A stretch of 64,000 nucleotides of DNA. Source: Darksidea phi. Taxonomy: Eukaryota; Ascomycota; Dothideomycetes; Pleosporales; Lentitheciaceae. The DNA is taken from positions 1-64,000 of the forward strand of contig JASJFT010000009.1 of assembly GCA_030770425.1 (NCBI GenBank). Direction: 5' to 3'. Positions 54,709 to 64,000 of the stretch are shown piece after piece. Each line of letters opens with the position of its first letter. Position 1 is the first letter of the stretch. Below the pieces are notes generated by a model. The model was given only the letters and a program-made list of their open reading frames with translations. It was not told the DNA's origin and did not search any database. Both the position numbers and the translations under genes were made by a program.

Positions 54709-57546
54709 GGCCTAATATTAGAACTCGAAAACTTTCTCCCCCCTCTTTGGCAGCATAGACCAGTCTACCGATGTCCTCGCGGCTTGAGAAACTTCTCGTA
54801 GGGAACTTGTCTACTTCGCATAGCCTACTCACCGTCCATGCGTCTTTTCGTATGAGCGGGGTTTTCCATCAAATGACCCGCCCATCCTCAGCGTTGGTGT
54901 TGGACTCTTTATAATCTTGTTTTGCGCAACGTTCCTACGGTACGTATCACTGCTCTAGAACATCTTATCAACTATAACAACCTTCCACCATCTATCGCGG
55001 CTGTTCGTTATTTGCTGTATGTGATCTCGTCGTGGGTGGGGTGATGAAGGGGCTGGTGAAGGGTGCTGATTAGATGAGGGTACGTAACGTCATGTTCAGA
55101 GGTGTCTGTTTATCTTCAGAACAGACTTCGATTTCCGACACGTTCCATGTATCGGAATCAAATCATCACCCGCCCGCCCGCCGAAGACATGCATATATTA
55201 AAAAAAGCCCCGTGTCCCCCCCCCTCAAGTAATTGAAGCTAAAAGTCCAAGTCGTGACAGCTAACTTGTGGAACATCAACATCGCCATCTAGCGCAAAGT
55301 ATTTAATACAAGTTTTTCTCAAGCTTCAGCAAGCGGCGTTCTCGACGGAAAAGTGCTGTCTGGATTAGGCTTGCGCATATTGTTGGAAGCGAGATGGGTA
55401 GATCCTGAGAGGGACTTTGAGAGTGTCGGGTCCCGGGCTCCCATCAATAAATGTGGCCCGCAAGCAGCTAGGATTACGAAAGATACCGAGTCGGTAGAGT
55501 GGTTCGCCGTGACGGTGCTTAGAGTTCCGCGAACTAATATGGGATTGTAGAAGAACGGTACGAGCGAAGTGGTGGGGCTAGACATGTACCAATGAGCCAT
55601 GTATTTTCGCCTATCGTGCAAGAATGTAGATAATAAGCAAGCAATATATTCCAAAGTGTCAAGTCTCCGGAGTTAATACTAATGTGAAGACAATAAGTAG
55701 TCGAGCACGTAAATAATGGGGCATCGTTAGTTGGTTTGCAAATTTCGAGGTGGAGGTTTCAAGCGGGGGAAGGACCAGCTTGGAATGACGTTCAGAAAAT
55801 GCCCAGGTAGAAAGCCAGGCAGAAAAACACGTCCCTCGACATCGCCATGCACAGACTATCGTTTTTCACGTGCAAATGGCGCCAACGAAAAGCATGTGAC
55901 GGGCTATTACGGCAGAAAAACCGAACGGTGGAGCACTTCATTATGGACGGCAGCATGCTTTCGTAGTACGGTAACCCCCAGCCAGAGTCCATTTTAGCGC
56001 AGTTTCCGTCCTTGCAGAAATTGTGGAGAGGTGACGTCTTGGATTGACACTGAACATCAATGCTGATCATCAAAATGGAACGATCGCAGTTGAGGGAGAT
56101 AAGAACAAGTGCTTTCGGCGATCGTATTGCGGAATCGATCCAAGTGGGGAAATTATGATCAGCGTTCGTATTCGTCTGCGCTTAAGTGGGTGATGGCAAC
56201 AACAAGAACGAATGAGCATGGCCTGATGATGACGGCGACCGTCAATCTGTGAACTGGTATCCAACTACCTACGTATAACGGTAATCGGAGAAAGTCAACC
56301 GAACAACTAGAACTCGCCGTTGTTACGCGGAGAAAAGTTAGGTTTGGTTGCGCGTCGTGTCATGAAGCGAAATTGCAAGTTCAATGCAGAGCCGATCTTG
56401 TCGGAATCGTTGCGCTAAAGTGAAGGACGATGTGGGACTAAGTGAAGATTGTCTGGTGAGCTCGTATCAGCAGGGAGTGACAGATGGTACTGTAGTTTAC
56501 GGGCGGCAGTAGCTCGATGGGGCAGTAGACGAGCAGTGTTGTGATAGGAGTGTGGCACACTAATGCCAACTCTGAAGTCCAAGTGTCGAAAAAGCTGCGA
56601 GTGGGAAATTGTGTGCGTGGAAAAGCTCTATGCACTTCCGAAGTTCTTCACCTGGACAGTTCTTGGGCCAGCATCTTGCACGTTACCGTATCCAATGCAA
56701 CGGTTGTTGCGACATTGGCTGAAGATCAATGGGTCAGCCTGAGCGTGTCCTACCGCGGATAGTGCCATGTAACGGATATGTTACCGGAGGCACCTTGCAG
56801 CGGTAACGCCTCAGCAGCGGTGTGACTGGAATACGTGGAAGCTGCCGGGCCGTTGAGCAAACGTGAATACCCTACACCAATCGCCAGATTCTCCGCGAGA
56901 CACAAGCCACCCTTGGTTTGAAATCTAGGGGCTGACTTCCGTGCATTTGAAGGTGCCTAGCCATAGAAAGCAAGATGCTCGAGCTTCTCCGGCCCACCAG
57001 TAGATATGACCTGCTGCAGCCAAAGCGTGGCGACAGTGCTAAGTCCGACACTCGATTGTGGTGAGGTCGGCCGACTAACCCAACCCTCTGGCGCAAACCC
57101 GCGGTTCCACTCCAAGATTCAGCAGGGAGCCGGACTACGTACACGGAGTCGATCATGGGACCAATCGGAAGTCGTCAGGGACCGCTTCCGGCCGGACGAG
57201 GTTCGAGGGAACGTGATGTGCGCTTGTGTGGGGTTGTCCGGTCCAAGATGCCGGCTTCTGCTCATGGAGGACTAGATGGTATGATAAGGGCCGTTGCGGT
57301 AAAGAGTCCAACGTAATTCGCTATTCGGGAAAGCCATGTATGACGTGGGATGAGACGTTGCGACGTTCTGAAACATAGACCCGCCTGGTTACTGTTAGTT
57401 ATTGGATGGCTTCAAGCACGTCGACGATGGCTTGCAGATGCCGACCAGTCGCTCGAGAACACGATCGTGGAGCCTTTTGAAACATGTGTCATGGGGAATC
57501 TGTTGAGAGACATGGAAATGAATGGGCTAGACGCGTCCCAAGTGCC

Positions 57547-57592
57547 ATTACGCCACCTGCAGCGAAGAGACCGGAGGTGCAGGTGGCGTAAT
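57547..57592. repeat. Perfect 15-bp inverted repeat (hairpin)
   Basis: ATTACGCCACCTGCA is followed after 16 bases by its exact reverse complement. A strong stem-loop is possible on either strand. There is no gene on either side within several hundred bases. It could be a protein-binding site, a terminator-like structure or a transposon end. Confidence 0.8.
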
Positions 57593-58300
57593 TGATTGGT
57601 AGATCAGCGATTACCGTTTTGAGTGGGTCAGAGTCGAAACGGATCGATTGGTGTTATCGATTGGGGGGGGGTGTCCAAAAATGTTCCTGACCATGCCGGA
57701 TCGAGCAAGGCCACAAGCATGACGCGGCCGTTTGCGGGTAGCACGATGACTGCGGACGATCGTGGACGCGTCAGTGGGGGGCCGAGGCGAGGATGTGGTT
57801 CGCTGGAGCTACGCTTGCTGACTATTCAACACGTCTTAGCCGCATGGAAAAAGTGACTTGGTGGCATGGGCCCGCGAATGACGGATTCAAGAAGCCAGGC
57901 TGTGGAGATGAAATTGCACTTGAACAACGCACCTCCGAGGGGTGTCTGGAAGGGAGGGATGCAGACGGACGACGGCTCTAGACGACGAGGGGAGCTGGGT
58001 GCTGCTTTCAAGCCTTCACCGCCGGTCGGTCGCCAGCGAAGGGGCCGCATGAACAGCAGCAAGGAGCTTCACGTCCCGTGCATTGAGCGAGAATAAATTG
58101 GACGCCGTTGATTGGCGAGACTGAGGATTTTCGGAATTGTCGACGAAGCATCGGAGAGGAGCCAGAGTGGCGGCTCGAGGCGCGGAGGCTTGTTCCGTGT
58201 GGTGTTCCACGACCTTGGTGCGCGGAAACTCTGTCCAGACGGCGTGCTCGGGTGCTACTAGGAAGGCTGCGAAAGAGCTAACATCCGGCAGCGTGGGGTC

Positions 58301-60492
58301 AGCCTCGCGCAGTCGGGACACTCACTTTGACTCTGGACTCTGGACGAGCTGCGAAGGACAGCAGAGGCCGGTGCGTGGTCGGGGTTGGGGACAGCAGGTG
58401 GAATGGATGGATGGGCCCGCGCGAGGAATAAATAGGCAGGCGGACGAGGGAGGAAGGTCGTGGGCAGCGGACATGGGTGGCCACTCCTGAACCACGGCCA
58501 CTCGAGGACGGGAGAGCGGAAATTCGTGCAACGGTTGTTCGCATAATGCAGACGTATGGATAAAGGGACGGACCGGGGAGGAAGAGGCCTTCTGCTGCCA
58601 TAGCATTGCGATGTCGCGCTCGCGCCGAGCTATATCTATTCGCGAGTTCAGACGGTCCTCGGTCGCGCTGCTGGTAAATTAATGCGCAATGCAATCTCTC
58701 AGCGAGATGAAGAGCGCCATCGCCCGGGAATAATAGCGGTGCGCTCTGGCGTCGCCCGCGAGACTGTTGCCGCACGCCTTGGCGACATGGAGGATGGCGG
58801 AGGTTGTTGGAGGCCTCGTCCGCGAGAACCGGGGGGCGTTGACGTTTGCGGTCGTTCCAATACTCAGGCCTAGCGGGGTATGGCAGCGGCCTTATCGTAT
58901 CGATGATGCACGACAGCGGCGCTGCCAGGCCATCCCAGCACGCCTCAGGCTGCTGGCATTCTGCACCCGCACTGCTCCCACCGCTTTGCCATGGCTGCAC
59001 ACCTTCTCAGCCGCAGTGGAGTGCGCTGCGTGCACCCCACTCCGGCAGCCCATCGGACGCAGTTCTTGCGAATCGTCTGCGAGGCGGCCGGCCAAACAAC
59101 GCGTCGCGAGCAGCGGCCCATCCGCGTCGCCCCGAGCTGCCGCGTGAGCGTGCCGTCCAGGTGCATGCAAGCCCTCGCCCGGCCGAGCTGCGTGCTGTTG
59201 AGCGCCCGCCTCCGTTGTTCCTTTTGTTTGCGGCGCTTGGAATGCGGGCGAGCATGCGTTTGCGCCTTGGTTGCGCCTTGGTTGCGCGGAAGCCGTTGGC
59301 CATGCTGCGGAATGGGACCAGCGCTGCATCATCGGCCCCGCATGGCAACGAGGAAGGGCATTTGTGCAGGACGCGGGACGCGGGACGCAGACGCAGTACG
59401 CAGCACGCAGCACGCCGTGGTGGAGCGGGTGGTCTCGAGTTAGGTGCAGCGATATTGAGAGACACCCAGGGCGCTGCTCGCGCTCGCGCGAGATATATCA
59501 CCTCCATCAACCGCGGCCATGCACCTCAATTGGCCCATGGCCACCAGCAGCGACGGCACGCTGGCTACAACAGGGCACTACGCACCGTGTAGGCCGCCTC
59601 CGCCCCCGCCCCATGAGCGGGACGAGCAGTAGATCCCTACTATGTAGATAGACAGACCGTGAAGCCATGTCCTAGCCCACCGCCGCCCCCTAGGCCCAGC
59701 AGCGCAAGAAAACCGACGGGCGACGCACATTGTCTCCCACACATGCTCGCCGACAGGCAAAACGACAGCGGCCGTCCAAACTGCCCCGTCGTGGCCGTCC
59801 CGCTCCATCTGCTCGACCGCTCGACCGCTCGCCCTCTCGACCTCTCGGCCTGCTTAGCCCAGGAGCGAGCCAGACCGGGGTGCACTGACCGACCACTAAG
59901 CCGCGTTGGGGAGACCCAGGGGTTTCTCAACTTCGTCGACTTCCCGCCCTCAACACGCATCACCGACGCCGCCTCTCACCCTCCCTCTCTCTATTCTTTC
60001 CCTTTCCACTCGCACGCCCCGAGTCTCCGTCCGACTCATCCTGCCCGGTCGACATTGACGCCCGCTGCCCGACCAATGCAGGCTTGACTGTCTGCGTGGG
60101 AGGCTTGGTACACGCTGCCACTCCGTCGACCTACGACAGCCTCTCCAGCCCTCTCCGCCGCCTTCGTTGCATTCTAGCAGTGTATTAATACTTGCACCTT
60201 TTCTTCTTTCGCACCAGCCGTCTCGACTTTGTTGCGAATCGCTCGCTCGGCGGAAGGGGTATGTCGTCAACAACTCGCTCGTTCGGGCCCTCTCCTCCTG
60301 ACTCGCCATCACCTCCCACACCCCCCCGGCTGCATCACAGCACCCACGCGCTGTTCACTCGTCCACAGGCTGCCTGCTAACGTGCTCCGTGCTGCAGATA
60401 GCGCCCTCTTCGCTCCAATCGCTGCCCACGTCCTCGACGAACACCCGTCGACCACCAACGAGCTCCTCGTAGCCGTCTCGCGAGGCATACCG
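58301..60492. other. GC-rich upstream region with overlapping spurious frames
   Basis: Several frames of 150-250 codons overlap on both strands, as expected from GC-rich DNA without stops. None shows a domain, and their residues (Arg/Ala/Pro-rich) look like chance. From about 59900 the plus strand becomes CT-rich, which fits the promoter and 5' untranslated region of the gene at 60493. Confidence 0.55.
59371..59414. repeat. ACGCGGG/ACGCAG short tandem repeat
   Basis: ACGCGGG occurs twice, followed by four or five ACGCAG-like units. Just upstream TTGCGCCTTGG is repeated twice (about 59260-59285). Confidence 0.8.
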
Positions 60493-62868
60493 ATGGCTCA
60501 GGTACTCGCGCCCATTGTCCAGACATCCGGTTCCATTACGATGCTGCATTCTTCCCCCGATGCCTTCCAGAACACGCCCTCACAGCCCCACCATCAACAG
60601 CAAAGATCATCGCAGATGCCACGGAACCAGTCGTACAATGCTCAGTCCGCGGGTGCAGGATACAGGGGCACGTCGGCACCGATAGCGCCGTATGCTTTCT
60701 CTAGTACACCCCAGCTACGCCAGGAAAACCGGTCGTCGTCGGCACCAAACCAGCAATCCCCCCAACTGGCCCAGCCCGTGAACCCCGCCCGACTGGGCCA
60801 CCCAACACATCCATCGTCCTCGTCGGACTCGACCGTGTCGACTTCGAGCTCCTCCAATCGCTCGCTTGCAGCGCCGTCCTTCCCCACAAAGGACGACGGT
60901 GACATGAGGAAGTCTGTTCTCGACGGCTTGCCCTCGGAAACGCCCTCCTCATCCGCTCCCGATCTTTCGCTTTTGACCTTTTCAGACGGTCCCATGAAGC
61001 CTCCGCCGGGCCGGTATCGTCGAGGTACGGGTAGAACCGATTCCTCTAACAGTGGGACGCCGTCCCCGTCCACACTCACGCCGACCCAACAGGCGCCGGC
61101 GATTGTTGCACCCCCGGCTTCGGGCGCGGCTCGTCCCAGCGTCCCGCCTCCAAGCGTAGCAGATGTGCCCCCGCTAGCGAGACCGGGCCACAATCGGGCC
61201 AGCAGCGTTGACGACATGCAAATGCCGCGAGGGGGCTCTGTTGACCCGGCGAAGCGCTATAGGAGACGTAGCCTGAGCGGCCTTGACGCGAATGCCATGA
61301 CCGCCAATGCAGCGCCTCTCGCACCTGTCTCTACCCCCGTCACTGCACCAAAGCGGCCAACGCAAGAACTGCGACCTCCATCGAGCTCGAGCCGCCATGG
61401 TAGCCGACCGACTTCGAGCCACAGCCACGAGAGACACGGAAGCTCCAGCAGCACTGCGTCCAATGCGTCCCACAGGCCTTCTGTAAGTATTTGGTTGCTG
61501 CATAGCTTCGAACGTATATTGATTTTCAACAGTCTCGTCAAGAATCCACTCCCCACCGCAACACCAAAGTCACGCCTCCCGCTGGTGCTTCTAAAGCGCC
61601 CGAACCCGCTCGTCGGATGACACCATCCCCTCTATCGCAACCCATCTCTCCCTCCGAGCCCGCAAGCCCCGCGAAGACGATGGCGCCCTTGGGGCCCAGC
61701 CCAGCTATGAAGCAGCTTACCGCATTGAACGACAAGGAAGGCGGCAAAGGCGTCAAGTCTAGATTACGCCGCGCCTTCTCGTTCGGCAGCGCTGCTGAGC
61801 TGCGCCGTGCATCGGCGGAGAATAACCTTTCTGCCGAACGGGCCAAACTTAGGAAAGACAGGCACCAGAGCCAGAGTGAGGAGGATGCGGAGCAGGCGGC
61901 CATCGTTGCAAAGCAGGAGGCTGCGGGTATCGGTGCCGGCATCTACTCTGGGCAGGGTGGTTTTTCGGGCTCCACCGACAACCTGTCAATATCATCCACC
62001 GCATCGTCGGCCTCGGTCATGCTCAGGAAAATGGGCAGCGGCATGAAGAAGGGCGGACGATCCATCAAGGGACTCTTCAGACCCAAGTCCGTCATTGGCG
62101 TACCTGCCGCGGACGGGCCCATCACACAGGCTAGTGTTGGCCAGGTTTCCATGGTCACCGTCGAGGCTGAGCGACAGAAGGTCAACGTTAACGTTGATCC
62201 CCGCGATCAGGTCGGTGGCGGGACCGGCTTCCCTAGGCTGGAGCGCAATTCTCTCGACGCCAGCCGTAGTACCGAAGCCAATGGCACTGTGACCCCTCCC
62301 AGTGACTCCATGTCACGCAAGAGCATGATCGGTAGCGACCGAGAGCGTGCTGAAGTACTATCGTCCATCAAGAAGGGCATATTGAAACGTATGTGACTAG
62401 TCTCAAACCACAGTACATGGCTAACATGACATAGGCACTGGTACCTCTTCGGAGACATCTTCGCCCGTCGCTCGCCCTGCTGATGTCGGGCTCCCGAATG
62501 AAACACCCAAGTCTAGCGCACCGAGCACGCCCGAGAACAAACCTTCTCCGGACTACTTTGTGAGACCCGCGCGCCTGGCAAACCCTAGCACAAGGAGCTT
62601 GCCCAACACCCCTCAAGGGTCGGTTAGGATCAGCTTCAGTCCTCGCATTCAATTCCACGATGCTTGGTCTGCCTCCGATTACGACCGCCGTGGAGAGATC
62701 GCCACGTGCAACAGGCTCACGCCTATGCTTGCGCAACAAATCAAGGAAGAGCTCAACTCCTTCAAAATGGTGCGTCTTGTGTCCTATCCTCCGCACACAG
62801 ATTACTGACAAGGACCGCAGGAGATGGAGGTTCACGAGCTCTCCAAGCCACACACCCATTTCTTCTAA
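60493..62868 (+). CDS. Large disordered protein with Afr1/Bni4-like C-terminus (putative PP1 regulator)
   Basis: Exons 60493-61482, 61533-62388, 62435-62769 and 62821-62868 give 742 aa. Donors are GTAAGT, GTATGT and GTGCGT; the total is in frame. Most of the protein is Ser/Pro/Thr-rich and disordered. Ordered marks are SRLRRAFSFGSAAELRRA, an AEEAE-type helix with GIYSGQGGFSGSTDNLS, and MGSGMKKGGRSIKGLFRPKS. The conserved C-terminus runs VRISFSPRIQFHDAW, YDRRGEIATCNRLTP, LAQQIKEELNSFKM and EMEVHELSKPHTHFF. RISF fits the RVxF docking motif for protein phosphatase 1. Afr1 and Bni4 of yeast target PP1 (Glc7) to septins or the bud neck and have a comparable end, from memory. A role in cell-wall or septum placement is inference. 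The last exon is 15 codons. The start Met is the first in a good context; the frame is open further upstream. Confidence 0.8.
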
Positions 62869-64000
62869 TGATTATGCATCCATCCGGACATGGCGTCTTG
62901 GCGAATACTCGACTTTGCACTTGGGAATTGGTGCAAACAGCATTCACGAGTTGACCTTAGCTCAGTTCCTTTTTCTGGTTACACCGAGCTTGTCTCTTCC
63001 ATCTTAGCGAGCATATGCAGCCAGATAGAGAACGTTACGCTTGGTGAAGCGTAGATTGGTGTTGGCATGGAGAACAAAAGCAACAGGCGGGGGGAGACCA
63101 TCTGGTTTTCTTTACTGAAGCCAAACTTTCCTTGCCCTCATCATATTAGGGTTCTCTATCTGTGTTGTCTGTTGTCCTTTAGCAACAATCTATCGAGTTG
63201 ATTGGGCTCTAGGGTCTTGTTGGTTTTCTCGTCTATCCCTCGTCTATCTCTCAGTTCTCTTTTTGATTGTCTCGTTTGCTCTGGCGTGGCGTGGCTTGCC
63301 CACTCTCTTCCGTTCCGTCTCCCTCTTTATCTCCTAGCCTCATCTCCATCGTTATTACTACTCCATGTCCTCGTAGCGAAGAAAAAGAGTGGGTCGAGTT
63401 GGAGTGAGTTGAAACCAATGGACATGGTTGGCGGCAAGAGTGTTTGAAGCAACATTTCAGTCATATTTGCGGTATGGGGTTGTTGGAAAGGGGGAGTGGA
63501 GAGTCTTGTCAAAGTATTACTTGTATGTTTTGATATGGGGATAGACACCGCCGATGCTTGTTGCTGTCTGTCTATCCGTCCGGCCGTCCTAATAACCTAC
63601 ATCTACATCTTACATTTGAGCGAACTCTTTTAATTGGAAACAAAAAGATGTCTTGCTGGCTGCTGCTGCCGGCTTTTTGGTTAGTTTGTGTCATTGATTA
63701 TGCATGTGTATGTGTATGCATGTCACATGACACGACATGACATGACATACATGACATCATGCCATTGATTTTTTCATGCCAGGCACTCGACGATGCGGTA
63801 CTGTATAGTTGGCATGAGAGGTGGAGTATGAAGTAGGGGAGTGGAGCAAAGGTTAGGGTAGGGGAGGGGAGTATATTCCTCAATCGGGACCTTGCGCCGT
63901 CGGGATTTTCCGGAGCCTGTTTTTTGGTCCTTTTTTGGTGTCTATCGGCCTAAGTGACTAATTCGGGTGTGGGATCCGTGTATAGTTGGTGTTGATAAGG
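62869..64000. other. 3' flank, no gene seen
   Basis: T-rich and CT-rich sequence follows the stop, probably including the 3' untranslated region. CATGACA-type short repeats lie near 63718-63755. No coding frame is supported up to the window end. Confidence 0.6.

Larger units (their letters stand above)
53530..58300. other. Long gene-poor region
   Basis: Nearly 5 kb hold no frame I can defend on either strand. The region contains the TGTA microsatellite at 54674-54708 and the hairpin at 57547-57592, plus pyrimidine-rich runs near 53950-54000 and 55210-55225. Composition is ordinary, not RIP-like. It may hold long untranslated regions, regulatory DNA for the gene at 60493, or non-coding RNA. 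Confidence 0.55.

Noticed and set aside
58299..59592. Overlapping frames of about 170-250 codons on both strands
   Set aside because: They are mutually overlapping, Arg/Ala-rich, and without motif or sensible splice signals; they fit chance absence of stops in GC-rich DNA.
63840..63870. GGGTTAGGG-like string suggesting a telomere
   Set aside because: It is only one or two imperfect units in the middle of ordinary sequence.
1..64000. CRISPR arrays and tRNA or rRNA genes
   Set aside because: No regularly spaced repeats were seen. I looked for GTTCGAATC-type B boxes with a matching A box and found none convincing; a tRNA scan would be decisive.

Overview
The window is nuclear DNA of a filamentous ascomycete (Pezizomycotina; a Dothideomycetes-like fungus is my guess). 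The evidence is short introns (46-99 nt) with GTRNGN donors and CTAAC/CTGAC-type branch sites, HET-domain genes, a QDE-1/SAD-1-type RNA-dependent RNA polymerase, an AT-saturated block and C-to-T decay that look like repeat-induced point mutation (RIP), and typical fungal housekeeping genes. All gene models are my own, built by reading splice sites and comparing paralogues inside the window.

Layout. (1) 1-3.0 kb: AT-rich block without genes, probably RIP-degraded repeats. (2) 3.0-22.0 kb: an accessory cluster. It holds two copies of a divergent two-gene module. Each copy is a HET-domain protein (5593-8349 and 19622-22033, plus strand) head-to-head with a membrane-anchored, alanine-rich coiled-coil protein (3032-4712 and 17284-18910, minus strand). 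A third, N-terminally shorter coiled-coil paralogue lies at 13175-14405. Between the modules are a six-pass membrane protein (9610-10905) and a divergent pair made of an amidoligase-family protein (14951-15975) and a gamma-glutamylcyclotransferase-like protein (16502-17197). (3) 22-29 kb: a decaying zone with a foldback MITE (23021-23374), a secreted GMC oxidoreductase and two broken BTB/POZ genes. (4) 29.1-30.7 kb: Atg43-like protein and calcineurin B, divergent. (5) 32-37 kb: a GH28-fold protein without the usual catalytic residues, a broken MFS transporter whose stops look RIP-made, and 3 kb of relic DNA. (6) 37.4-53.5 kb: conserved genes: PhyH dioxygenase, Rdh54-type SNF2 translocase, RdRP, a small unknown protein, TCTP, Sur2 sphinganine hydroxylase, and a conserved unknown protein. 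(7) 53.5-60.5 kb: a long stretch with no gene I can support. (8) 60.5-62.9 kb: a large disordered protein with an Afr1/Bni4-like C-terminus.

The most interesting observation is the duplicated HET / transmembrane coiled-coil module. HET domains act in fungal non-self recognition and cell death. Keeping the same divergent partner in two diverged copies suggests that the coiled-coil membrane protein works with the HET protein, as regulator, sensor or membrane effector. That function is inference; the duplication, the orientation and the shared exon structure are visible in the sequence.
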